From: JAKAVN01 sp963734845
GTDB taxonomy: Bacteria > Desulfobacterota > Binatia > Binatales > Binataceae
Length of the DNA stretch: 64,000 bases
Direction: 5' to 3'
Assembly: GCA_963734845.1 (NCBI GenBank)
Contig: CAVTIS010000006.1
Span: 248,001-312,000 of the forward strand
Part shown: positions 27,397 to 35,412 of the stretch, in pieces
How positions within the stretch are numbered: position 1 is the stretch's first letter
Layout: each line of letters starts with the position of its first letter
The notes under the pieces: generated by a model
The model's database searches: none
What the model saw: only the letters and a program-made list of their open reading frames with translations
What the model was told of the DNA's origin: nothing
Translations under genes and position numbers: made by a program

Positions 27397-27891
27397 CAGA
27401 GGTCTGCCTGATTACACAGACCTGCCAGCCTCGGCGAAAAAACCTCTATTCAGGCTCTGTAGTGAAGCTCTTTTCCGCCGCATGTTTGTGGTGGCCCAGT
27501 TTGAAGAATCGACTGGCCTAATTAGGCCAGCACCGATAACGATGTAAGGGGTGACCTCGGGGCTCTTTGCACCACGACCTGTTGCCCAGGCGCTACCGGA
27601 CATCGCCTAAGCCTGGGCGAATCCATCGCGAGGGACAAGGTACCTATATCGGTGGTTCGAATACTATGTTCTTCCGAGAACCTATATTATTGCTCTACGA
27701 GCACCGACTATTCGTGGAACGATGACTAAGTTGCGCGACGCGATGGACACGATCGACTAATCGTAGGCGCGGTAAATCACGAGGGGGCGCGTAAGATATC
27801 ATTTGAACAATGCGTGAAGAACTCGCGTAATCTGAAAAACGCCCAGATCGGCAGGACCCCGGAAACCACGTCTCGTTGGCCGCCTAAACTC

Positions 27892-28104
27892 TCATCTGAT
27901 CCCGAGCACAGGATGCGGCGTACGGAAAACCTTGACCCCACCCGAGCGACATTCCTCGGCGAAGTCTCCGCTGTCCGTGCACTTCCAACAGCCGTCCACC
28001 AACACCCAGCGACGCATAAGATCGTCCAATCCGGAACCCCAGTTGTCCAAAACGATGCTCACCCTGCAGCCCACGCTTGTTTGCAACTCGACAATCTGAC
28101 GCAT
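27892..28104 (-). CDS. Hypothetical 70-residue protein
   Basis: ATG at 28104 has AGAGG about 9 bases upstream. The product (MRQIVELQTSVGCRVSIVLD at the start, later WVLVDGCWKC) has no family I recognise. Third codon positions are mostly G/C but less so than in neighbours. The two Cys in CWKC could bind a metal. It lies in an otherwise gene-poor, possibly imported stretch, and may be spurious. Confidence 0.3.
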   Translation of the reverse strand: MRQIVELQTSVGCRVSIVLDNWGSGLDDLMRRWVLVDGCWKCTDSGDFAEECRSGGVKVFRTPHPVLGIR

Positions 28105-28304
28105 GCTCTGACCTCTTATGTCATCAAATTCGACTTTAACTATCTCATATTAGCTCTTATGAAGCAATTCTGGCTTGTAGTCCTCATATTTATCGCCACG
28201 CCCCCCACGATCGCACCGCTCGGCGCTGGAAGCTAAATGCCCAAAAAACCCGCACGACCACGGTGGTTCCAAGCGAGCCCAGTGAGGCCCGCCAGGTGCT
28301 CACG

Positions 28305-29606
28305 ATGAGCAGCCCAAGCGGCGGATTGTTGCGTTTCGTCGGCGAATTGCGTGCGGCCCAGGTGCCGGTGTCGGTGGCCGAGACGCTCGACGCGATGCGC
28401 GCGGTCGCGGCGGCCGGCCTCGCCGACCGCGTCCGTGTGCGCGAAGCGCTGGCGGCAGCGCTTATCAAGGACGAGGCCGACCGCCCCTCGTTCGACGAAG
28501 TGTTCGCCCGCTTCTTCGGCGCAGGCGCCGGGGCGGCCCGCGACGCGGGCCGCCCCGGCGCCCACCACCGCCTCGGCGCCCCTACCGGTGGCGGCCGCGG
28601 CGAGCAAGGAGCGTCGGCCCAGTCGCGCCCGGAGCGCGCCCGGGCCGACGCTCCGCCCCACGGCGGCGCGCCGCCCAGCGCTTCGCCGCCGCAGGAGCCG
28701 CAGAAGCCCGCGGCAAAGGCGGCAGGCGCCAAAGCGCCTGCCGCCTCCGCCACGGCCAAGTCCGCTGCGGCGGCTGGGGGTGGCGTCCCGCCGGACGCCG
28801 CCCCCAGCCGCCCGCACGCGCCGCAGGCGAACGACGGTGTCGAAGCCGACGCGCCCGGCGTCGACGCACGCCGCCAGGGCGTGCTCCGCGACGCGCGGCG
28901 CACGCCCTTTGCGGTGTACACCGACCTCGAATACGAAGCCGCACGCGATGCCCTGGGGCCGCTCGCGCGCCGCTTCCGCCTGCGCCTGGGCCGCAGGCTG
29001 CACGCCGCGCCGCGGGGACGGGTCGATTTCCGCCGGACCATTCGTGCCTCCTTGCAGCATGGGGGCGCGATGGCCGAACTGCGCTTGCGCGCGCGGCGGC
29101 CGCGACACGCCGATCTTCTGGTCCTGGCCGATGTTTCAGGTTCCGTGCGTTATTGCTCGGCACTGATGCTCGAGCTGGTGGCGGGCGCCTACGCGCACTT
29201 CCGGCGGGTGCGCAGCTTCGTCTTTGTCGATCGTCTTGCAGAGGCCGAGTTCGCCGGCGGCCATGTGGCCACCGATCCGGCGCTGGATCTCTACGCCCGC
29301 TCGGATTTCGGCCGGGTGCTGGGTGAGCTATGGGAGCGGCGCGCCGAGCTGCTCTCGCGCGCAACGCTGATGCTAATACTGGGGGACGGGCGCAACAATC
29401 GACGGCCGGCGCGGGCCGATCGGCTGCGCGACTTGCGCCGCCTGTGCCGCGCTGCCGTATGGCTGACGCCGGAGGCGACGCAACGCTGGGGCACCGGCGA
29501 CAGCGCGATCTACCAATATGAGCGCGAAGTTGACGCGCTCCATCGATGCGGCAATCTGGCCGAGCTGGAGCGTTCTCTGGAACGCTCAATTAGAGCGGTT
29601 TTCTGA
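28305..29606 (+). CDS. coxE: VWA-domain protein (CoxE-like) with hairpin-encoded linker
   Basis: A 433-residue protein. The N-terminal domain (LLRFVGELRAAQVPVSVAET) and C-terminal VWA domain with MIDAS motif DVSGSV are those of CoxE. CoxE partners the MoxR ATPase CoxD to mature molybdenum enzymes. Between about residues 70 and 190 is an Ala/Pro/Gly-rich low-complexity linker encoded by four successive GC-rich inverted repeats. GTG at 28263 is in frame, but ATG at 28305 starts the family N-terminus. It belongs functionally with coxD at 23986 although 3.4 kb away. Confidence 0.88.
   Translation: MSSPSGGLLRFVGELRAAQVPVSVAETLDAMRAVAAAGLADRVRVREALAAALIKDEADRPSFDEVFARFFGAGAGAARDAGRPGAHHRLGAPTGGGRGEQGASAQSRPERARADAPPHGGAPPSASPPQEPQKPAAKAAGAKAPAASATAKSAAAAGGGVPPDAAPSRPHAPQANDGVEADAPGVDARRQGVLRDARRTPFAVYTDLEYEAARDALGPLARRFRLRLGRRLHAAPRGRVDFRRTIRASLQHGGAMAELRLRARRPRHADLLVLADVSGSVRYCSALMLELVAGAYAHFRRVRSFVFVDRLAEAEFAGGHVATDPALDLYARSDFGRVLGELWERRAELLSRATLMLILGDGRNNRRPARADRLRDLRRLCRAAVWLTPEATQRWGTGDSAIYQYEREVDALHRCGNLAELERSLERSIRAVF
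28524..28812. repeat. Four GC-rich inverted repeats inside the coxE linker
   Basis: IR1 28524-28562: 18-bp perfect arms, GGCGCCGGGGCGGCCCGC, loop GAC. IR2 28608-28654: 13-bp arms, GGAGCGTCGGCCC, 21-base loop. IR3 28717-28746: 13-bp arms, AGGCGGCAGGCGC, loop CAAA. IR4 28769-28812: 20-bp arms with one mismatch, GGCGGCTGGGGG at the left end, loop CGCC. All are translated in frame. The arms are unrelated in sequence. Confidence 0.92.
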
Positions 29607-29646
29607 CTGGTCTTTGTTAAAAATTGGCTTTCTTTTGGTCTAAGAT

Positions 29647-29676
29647 TTGACATGCACGCTTAGAGACCGTTAACAT
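29647..29676 (+). promoter_or_regulatory. Promoter for the FecR-domain gene
   Basis: TTGACA (29647-29652), an 18-base spacer and TAACAT (29671-29676), in an AT-rich gap after coxE and about 43 bases before the next start codon. It fits a housekeeping sigma factor. Confidence 0.65.
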
Positions 29677-29718
29677 GCGCCGTGCAAACAGCAATTAGCG
29701 CGCCAAAAATGCTTTTTC

Positions 29719-30525
29719 ATGAAAAGAAGTAACGTTTTACATCTTGTTGTAGCTTTCGTAGTCGCGTTTACCCTATTCACTGCGAATCGAGCGATGGCGC
29801 AGGCGACCGTCGCAGGTTCGATGACCTCGCTCACCGGCGACGTCCATATCGAACGCGCCGGCACCACGGTACCGGCCACACCGGGCACGGCGGTCTATGT
29901 GGGCGACCGCATCGTCAGCGGCTCCAACAGCCGCGCCACCATCACGCTGACCGACAACAGCAAGCTGGAACTGGACGAGTCGAGCGCTTTGGTTATCGAC
30001 CAGCAGATGGTCGGACCCAATACGCGCCATACCAAATTGAGCTTGTTCTCGGGCTTGGTGCGTTCATTTGTATCATACTCGTCATCGCCCACTCCGAATT
30101 TTGAAGTGCATACGCCCAACGCTGTCGCCTCGGCGCGGGGCACCGAGTACGACACCTCGACCAGCAATCAAGCGCCCAACACGATGAGCGACGAAGACCG
30201 CAAGAAATACAAGGATTGCCGCCGTTTCACCGAGGTATCGGTCTATGACGGCACGGTCGAAGTAACCAACACGACCAACCCGGGCGGCGGATCGGTGCAA
30301 GTACCTCCGGGCCACAAGACGACGGTGGTATGCGGCTTCGCGCCGTTTCCGCCGAGCGAACTCGCTGCTGCCGCTACGGCGGCCGGGGTTGGTGGCAGCA
30401 CCGCCGGCCTCTTCGTCGGTGGCGCGATCGTGGCTGGCGGGACGGTGGGCGGATTGGTCGCGGGCGGTGTCTTCGGCGGTGGCGGCGGCAGTCGCAAGAA
30501 GGTGACCAAGAGCCCGAACCAATAG
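29719..30525 (+). CDS. Exported FecR-domain protein
   Basis: A 268-residue protein with a signal peptide (about 1-27, ending ANRAMA), a FecR domain (GDVHIERAGTTVPATPGTAV through VHTPNAVASARGTEY) and a Gly/Ala-rich C-terminal segment (about 220-255) that may insert in a membrane, ending in basic residues. Stand-alone periplasmic FecR proteins often neighbour CHASE2 cyclases, as here, where one begins 133 bases downstream. The role is probably sensing or scaffolding at the envelope; the ligand is unknown. It is transcribed from its own promoter. Confidence 0.83.
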   Translation: MKRSNVLHLVVAFVVAFTLFTANRAMAQATVAGSMTSLTGDVHIERAGTTVPATPGTAVYVGDRIVSGSNSRATITLTDNSKLELDESSALVIDQQMVGPNTRHTKLSLFSGLVRSFVSYSSSPTPNFEVHTPNAVASARGTEYDTSTSNQAPNTMSDEDRKKYKDCRRFTEVSVYDGTVEVTNTTNPGGGSVQVPPGHKTTVVCGFAPFPPSELAAAATAAGVGGSTAGLFVGGAIVAGGTVGGLVAGGVFGGGGGSRKKVTKSPNQ

Positions 30526-30658
30526 ACCGAGCCCATCGAGCTACAAGTCATTCGCCCGCCCGGCGCCCGGCGGCTTCGTATTCGCCGCTTGCACCGGGCA
30601 TTCGCATGGTTGGCCGCCAATAGTGCAACGCGCTAAGCTCTGAGCCGTTCGCCCCCCG

Positions 30659-32902
30659 ATGGCCAAGACCCCAAGTGTCAAAACGCGCCGCCACCGGCAG
30701 GCATGGCGTCCGCTACTCATCGGGATCGTCATTCTGATCGGACTCTTCGTCTTCAACGGGCTACATCCCGCGGGCTTCGAGCTGGCCGATCTGAAAGCCT
30801 CCGACCTCCGCATGTACGTGACGCGGCGGCCGCCGCTCAGCGGCGCGATCGCGATCGCGGCGATCGACGAAAAGAGCGTCGCCGAGCTGGGACATTGGCC
30901 GTGGCCGCGCAGCGTCGAGGCGCGGCTAAGCAACGCATTGCGCGACTACCAAGCGGCGGTCGTCGGGTACGACGTATTGTTCAGCGAGAGTGACGAGGAC
31001 GATGCGCAGGCCGCACGAATCGCGAAGCACCTCAAAAGGCTGGGGATCGGCGACGCCGCGGTCCAGGAGACGCTGGGCACTGGCAACGACCTGGCCTTCG
31101 CCGACGCGCTCAAGCAGGCGGGTTCGACCTTCCTCGGTTATGCTTTCGAAAGTCATTTCGATCTGGCGCGCGCGCGGGAATTTCTCGCGGCGCCAGTCAC
31201 CACCGGATTCAAAACCGAGCCGATTGCGCCGCCGCCACTCGCCTACAACCTGGTGCGCGAGCTGCCCGGCGCAACGCCGCCGCTGGTCGCGGCGCGCGCT
31301 TACCTGCCGCCGGTAGCGGCGCTCAACAGCGCGGCGCGCGGGATTGGCTTCGTCGATATCGACGCCGACTCCGACGGTGTTTTGCGCTCCGAACTCACGG
31401 TGGTTCGTTTCGGCAAACGCTACTGCGTGCCGCTATACCTGGCACTGACCGCGGCCTATCTGAAGAACGCGCCGCTGCGCCTGGTGGTCGGCCCCGAGGG
31501 CGTGCGTCAAGTTATGCTCGGCGATGAAGAGATTCCGGTGGACGAAATTGGGCGGATGCTGATCAATTTCCGCGGACCGCCCGGAACCTTTCCCGCCTAT
31601 TCGATCGCCGACCTCATCGCCCGTCGCGTGCCCAAGGCCGCGATCGCCGGCAAGATCGTGCTGGTCGGGATGACCGCGCATGCCCTGGGCGACCGCAAGA
31701 TCACGCCGACCGGCGGCGATTTTCCCGGCGTCGAGATTCACGCCAACGCGATCGACAACGTGCTCCGCGGTGACTTCGTCAGGCGCTCGCGCGTGGAGGG
31801 CACGGCGGAGGAGGACGCGGTGGCGCTGGCGCTGGTGCTCGCAATCAGTCTCGCCGCGGCTTATCTGTCGCCGCTATGGTCGGCGGCCGCCGCGCTCTGG
31901 GTGGTGGTCGGCTTTTCGGCTTACGCGCAGTATCGGCTGGTCGACGACGGCGTGCTCATCGACGTGGTCCTGCCGCTCGCCTCCGTACTGCTCACCTACA
32001 CCGCGCTGGCCACGTACCGCTACGTGACCGAGGGTAGCGAGAAGCGCTATTTGCGCTCCGCCCTTGAACATTACCTCAACCCCGAGGTGGTTCAGTCAGT
32101 GGTGGATGATCCGCAGGGGCTGCAACTCTCGGGTGAGCGCCGCCATCTCGCGATCCTGTTCTCCGACATCGTCAACTTCACCTCTCGCGCCGAGCGTTTC
32201 GAAGCTGAGCGGCTGGTGGCCCTGCTCAACGCCTACATGAACGAAATGTGCAAGATCATCCTTGATTCCAAGGGCACGCTGGACAAGCTGATGGGTGACG
32301 GGATCATGGCGTTCTGGGGCGCACCGAATGAGATCGAAAATCCCGCGGCGGCGGCGATCGACTGCGCACTCAAGATGCTCGAAAGTCTCGAGCGTCTGCG
32401 CAAAGCCGACGAACGCTTTGCTGACGTCGATATCGGCATCGGGATTGCCACCGGCGACGCGATCGTGGGCAACCTCGGCAGCGAGCATCGCTTCGACTAT
32501 TCGGCCGTCGGCGACACGGTCAACCTGGCCTCGCGCCTGGAGGGGCTGACGCGCCATTTCCAGGTCCATCTGCTGGTCAACCGTCAGACTTTGGCCGAGG
32601 CCGCCGGCAATTACTGCGCGCGCGAGGTCGGGCTGGTCAAGGTCAAGGGCAAGGAGCAACTGGTGCCGATCGTCGACGTGGCGGGCCGCGCCGGCAACGG
32701 GATCGATCCGACCTTTTACCAGCGCTTCAACCGCGCGCTCGAACACATCCGCAATGGCGAGGCGACCGCCGCCAACACGATGCTCCAGGCGCTCAGCCGC
32801 GAAGCGCCCGACGACGCGCTGGTCAGTCTCTATCTGGAGAAAATCGTCGAGGCGACCGACGGCCAGCCGACCGAGATGGTCTTCGAATTCGAAACCAAAT
32901 AG
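30659..32902 (+). CDS. CHASE2-domain adenylate/guanylate cyclase
   Basis: A 747-residue membrane cyclase. Residues about 15-33 form a first membrane helix, 40-370 a periplasmic CHASE2 sensor (SDLRMYVTRRPPLSGAIAIA; INFRGPPGTFPAYSIADLIA; LVGMTAHALGD). Two or three helices follow at about 380-455, then the class III catalytic domain with metal ligands FSDIVNFT and MGDGIMAFWG and the transition-state Asn/Arg in VGDTVNLASRLEG. The substrate-specifying Lys is in GTLDKLMGDG, favouring ATP. It probably turns an envelope signal, perhaps via the FecR protein, into cAMP. Confidence 0.92.
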   Translation: MAKTPSVKTRRHRQAWRPLLIGIVILIGLFVFNGLHPAGFELADLKASDLRMYVTRRPPLSGAIAIAAIDEKSVAELGHWPWPRSVEARLSNALRDYQAAVVGYDVLFSESDEDDAQAARIAKHLKRLGIGDAAVQETLGTGNDLAFADALKQAGSTFLGYAFESHFDLARAREFLAAPVTTGFKTEPIAPPPLAYNLVRELPGATPPLVAARAYLPPVAALNSAARGIGFVDIDADSDGVLRSELTVVRFGKRYCVPLYLALTAAYLKNAPLRLVVGPEGVRQVMLGDEEIPVDEIGRMLINFRGPPGTFPAYSIADLIARRVPKAAIAGKIVLVGMTAHALGDRKITPTGGDFPGVEIHANAIDNVLRGDFVRRSRVEGTAEEDAVALALVLAISLAAAYLSPLWSAAAALWVVVGFSAYAQYRLVDDGVLIDVVLPLASVLLTYTALATYRYVTEGSEKRYLRSALEHYLNPEVVQSVVDDPQGLQLSGERRHLAILFSDIVNFTSRAERFEAERLVALLNAYMNEMCKIILDSKGTLDKLMGDGIMAFWGAPNEIENPAAAAIDCALKMLESLERLRKADERFADVDIGIGIATGDAIVGNLGSEHRFDYSAVGDTVNLASRLEGLTRHFQVHLLVNRQTLAEAAGNYCAREVGLVKVKGKEQLVPIVDVAGRAGNGIDPTFYQRFNRALEHIRNGEATAANTMLQALSREAPDDALVSLYLEKIVEATDGQPTEMVFEFETK

Positions 32903-32927
32903 CCCCGCGCGGCCAAGGTCTCTTTTT

Positions 32928-33054
32928 CAGTCATCCCGAGCGAAGGCTCCCGGAGTCGAGCGACCCCGGATCGACTCGTTGCCGCGGCACTCGCGATGGC
33001 CGCTCCGAAAAATCGGAGTCCTTCGACTCGCGCAGCGCTCGCTCAGGATGACTG
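32928..33054. repeat. MITE-like element with 9-bp terminal inverted repeats, copy 2
   Basis: It begins CAGTCATCC and ends GGATGACTG, with longer imperfect pairing inward (CGAGCGAAGGCT against CGCTCGCTC). An inner stem CTCCGAAAAATCGGAG lies at 33003-33018. It sits between the convergent cyclase and EthD genes. No coding capacity; it could act as a bidirectional hairpin. Confidence 0.7.
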
Positions 33055-33085
33055 AGAGAGCTTCGGCCAAAAAACTCGCAAACTC

Positions 33086-33757
33086 TCACAGCACCGGGAA
33101 ATCCCGCGTGATGATGAACGGGAACGGATGCGCGTTGTCGATGAAGTTGGGTTCGTCGGCGCGCACCGCGCGGTACTCCGGCGTGGTCGCCGATTCGCGC
33201 ATCGCGGCCGTCGAGTCGAACCAGACCTCGGCCACGCCGTCGAACGGCGGCTGGCGGCCGTCGCGATAGGCCGCTGGCCGCGAGTGGCACTGCACATAGC
33301 GCCGGACCATCGGGATCTTCGCTCCCAGCGGACCGTGTACGCCGCTCCAATGGCGCTGGAACTCCTCGACCGACATCCCGGGCTTGCGCGTGACGAATTC
33401 GACCAGATGCACCATCGAGGGACCGGCCGGCGCGTCCTTCTGTATTCGCTCATCGGTAATCAGGAAACCGATCTTCGTGAGGTCGATAAAATTCGGCTCA
33501 TCGGCGCGCACGGCCTTGTACTCCGCGGCATTCGCAGTCGCGCGCATCGCGTCGGTCGAGTCGAACCAGACCTCGGCCACGCCGTCGTAGGCGGGCTCGC
33601 CGTTGCGGTAGCCCGACGGAATCGTGTGGCACTGGAGGTAGCGGCGAAGCCCCGGCAGCTTGATGACGATCGGGGCGTGCTGCGTGCGCCAGTATTTTCC
33701 GAAGTCGTCGACGCTAATCCCGGGCTTGCGCTTGATAAATGTGATGGTCTTGACCAT
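33086..33757 (-). CDS. Two-repeat EthD-domain protein
   Basis: A 223-residue protein built from two EthD domains of about 105 residues. Repeat 1 is KTITFIKRKPGISVDDFGKY and GVAEVWFDSTDAMRAT; repeat 2 is HLVEFVTRKPGMSVEEFQRH and GVAEVWFDSTAAMRES. EthD proteins have a ferredoxin-like dimeric alpha-beta barrel fold, and the two repeats would make a pseudo-dimer. Members occur in pathways for ether or polyketide breakdown; here the substrate is unknown. No obvious operon partner. Confidence 0.85.
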   Translation of the reverse strand: MVKTITFIKRKPGISVDDFGKYWRTQHAPIVIKLPGLRRYLQCHTIPSGYRNGEPAYDGVAEVWFDSTDAMRATANAAEYKAVRADEPNFIDLTKIGFLITDERIQKDAPAGPSMVHLVEFVTRKPGMSVEEFQRHWSGVHGPLGAKIPMVRRYVQCHSRPAAYRDGRQPPFDGVAEVWFDSTAAMRESATTPEYRAVRADEPNFIDNAHPFPFIITRDFPVL

Positions 33758-33837
33758 GGCCGATTCCTCACTGAAAGCGTGGGTCTTGGGTCATCCTGCG
33801 AGGGTGTGAATTATTTGGAAACGAGCTTACCTCTTGG

Positions 33838-33907
33838 GGTCATCCTGAGCGGAGCCTGCTGGAGTCGCAGGATCTCGCGCGGTCCTCCGCGCGTAATCCA
33901 CTCAGGA
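33838..33907. repeat. Dispersed repeat, copy 3
   Basis: GGTCATCCTGAGCGGAGCCT and, at the other end, CTCAGGA, which is complementary to TCCTGAG. It is related to the elements at 23839 and 32928. A partial further half-copy (GGGTCATCCTGCGAGG) begins at about 33788. It lies just after the stop of the MscS gene. Confidence 0.6.
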
Positions 33908-33909
33908 CA

Positions 33910-35409
33910 CTAGATATCGAATATCTCGCGCATTTTTGCCAGCAGCCGGCTCGAGCGGCCGCGCGCGCCGCCGTCGGCCGGCTGCCCGGCGTCGAGCAAC
34001 TCGCGCCGCTGGCTGAGCCGGGCGGCGATGATCTCGCTCATCTGCGCGGCGGCGTCGGGATGGCTCTTGAAGAGCTCGGTGAAGCCGTTGCGGCTCATCT
34101 CGAGGACTTCGACGTCGGTGCGCGCGCGGACGGTGGCGTTGCGCGACTCGCCCGTCATCAGCGCCATCTCGCCGAAAAATGCCGAGTGGCTCAGCTCGGC
34201 GATATGGACCTGCTTGCCGTCGGGGCCGTTGGTCGACACGTCGACCACGCCGCGACGGATGATGTAAAAGGTGTCGCCGCTGTCGCCCTGGCGCATCAGC
34301 GCCTCGCCGGCGCCGAACTGGCGCACGCGGACCGCGCCGGCCAGGATTCGCACTTCATCATCGCTGAGCTCGCGCAGAAAATCGACGCTGCGCAGTTCGG
34401 TCGCGATCTCGCGTGCCGCCTCCGACGCCTCGGCCTGGCTTTCCTGCCTGAGCACCAGCGTGCGGATGGGGAAGGGAATCTCGATTCCGTGGCGGCGCAT
34501 CGCGTACCACAGGCCCGACACAACGCGGGCATGGATCTGTTCGCTACGCGCGTAGTCCGCAATCCAGTACCTGACGCGGTAGCGGATCGCGAAGTCGGCG
34601 AAATCCCACGGTAGAATTTCGGGTTCGGGATTGCTGAGCACCTCGACCACGTCGCGCAGCACGTCGAGGATTACTTCGCGGACCCGGTTGGGCGGCTCGC
34701 CGTAGCCGAGCCCGATCGACACCTCCTCGGCCACCGCGTGCTTGCCATAGTTGAACAGCATGTCCTTGGCCAACTGGGCGTTGGGAATATCGAGCCATTC
34801 ATTGGCGCGGGTCACGATCGTCGTCGCGCGCCATCCCACGTCATGCACGGTTCCGACCTTGTCGGCGATGCGCACCCAGTCGCCGGGTTCGAAGGGCCGC
34901 GAAATCTGCAGCGTCAAACCGCTGAAGATGTTGCCGAGCGTCTCCTGCAGCGCGAAGCCGATCACTACGCCCAGCACGGCCGGCACCGCGATGAGCGCGG
35001 TGACGTCGATTCTGAAAAACGCGCGCAGCACGACCATCACCACCACCGACCACAGGGTCAGCGTGAGCAGGTCCCTGAAGATGGTGGAGAAGTGCTCGCG
35101 CCCGCGATGGGTCGCGGCATCGGCCAGTTCCAGCCCGATACGGATTACGCCCCACAGGAACAGGATGAGCGCGGCGGTATCGATCAGCTTGGCAAATAAC
35201 CCCGGCCCGAACAGGGGCAGCGCGACGTCGATCGACAGTCCAACTCCGGCCATCGCGACCGGCCAGGCCTGCAGATTGCGCCGGCGATGGCGCAGCGCGA
35301 GCGCATAGAGCAGCGCGGCGATGGCCGCGGTGGACTCGAGCACCGCGCGCGCGTCGACCGACAAACCGCCGAGCCAGAGCAGGGACTGGAGCTGGGTTGG
35401 CGGATGCAT
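33910..35409 (-). CDS. MscS-type channel with C-terminal cyclic-nucleotide-binding domain
   Basis: A 499-residue membrane protein with about four helices, then the MscS pore and beta domain (VLGVVIGFALQETLGNIFSG; FEPGDWVRIADKVGTVHDVG), and a C-terminal cNMP-binding domain (FLRELSDDEVRILAGAVRVR; FGEMALMTGESRNATVRA). Channels of this class (bCNG/MscS-cNMP) may be gated by cAMP rather than membrane tension. In the phosphate-binding cassette the residue after Arg is Asn where Ser/Thr is usual, so ligand choice is uncertain. It begins 3 bases after the glycosyltransferase-like gene. Two cyclases lie within 10 kb. Confidence 0.9.
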   Translation of the reverse strand: MHPPTQLQSLLWLGGLSVDARAVLESTAAIAALLYALALRHRRRNLQAWPVAMAGVGLSIDVALPLFGPGLFAKLIDTAALILFLWGVIRIGLELADAATHRGREHFSTIFRDLLTLTLWSVVVMVVLRAFFRIDVTALIAVPAVLGVVIGFALQETLGNIFSGLTLQISRPFEPGDWVRIADKVGTVHDVGWRATTIVTRANEWLDIPNAQLAKDMLFNYGKHAVAEEVSIGLGYGEPPNRVREVILDVLRDVVEVLSNPEPEILPWDFADFAIRYRVRYWIADYARSEQIHARVVSGLWYAMRRHGIEIPFPIRTLVLRQESQAEASEAAREIATELRSVDFLRELSDDEVRILAGAVRVRQFGAGEALMRQGDSGDTFYIIRRGVVDVSTNGPDGKQVHIAELSHSAFFGEMALMTGESRNATVRARTDVEVLEMSRNGFTELFKSHPDAAAQMSEIIAARLSQRRELLDAGQPADGGARGRSSRLLAKMREIFDI

Positions 35410-35412
35410 CGG

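Larger units (their letters stand above)
27292..28304. other. Gene-poor interval of about 1 kb before coxE
   Basis: Composition is lower in GC than the flanks, particularly 27480-27760 and 28080-28210. Apart from the degenerate cyclase tail and one possible small minus-strand frame (27892-28104), I see no gene. A 140-residue plus-strand frame (27814-28236) has no convincing start or codon bias. Confidence 0.5.

Noticed and set aside
27814..28236. 140-codon plus-strand frame in the gap before coxE
   Set aside because: No good start, no family, and poor codon bias; a minus-strand frame in the same place has a better ribosome site.
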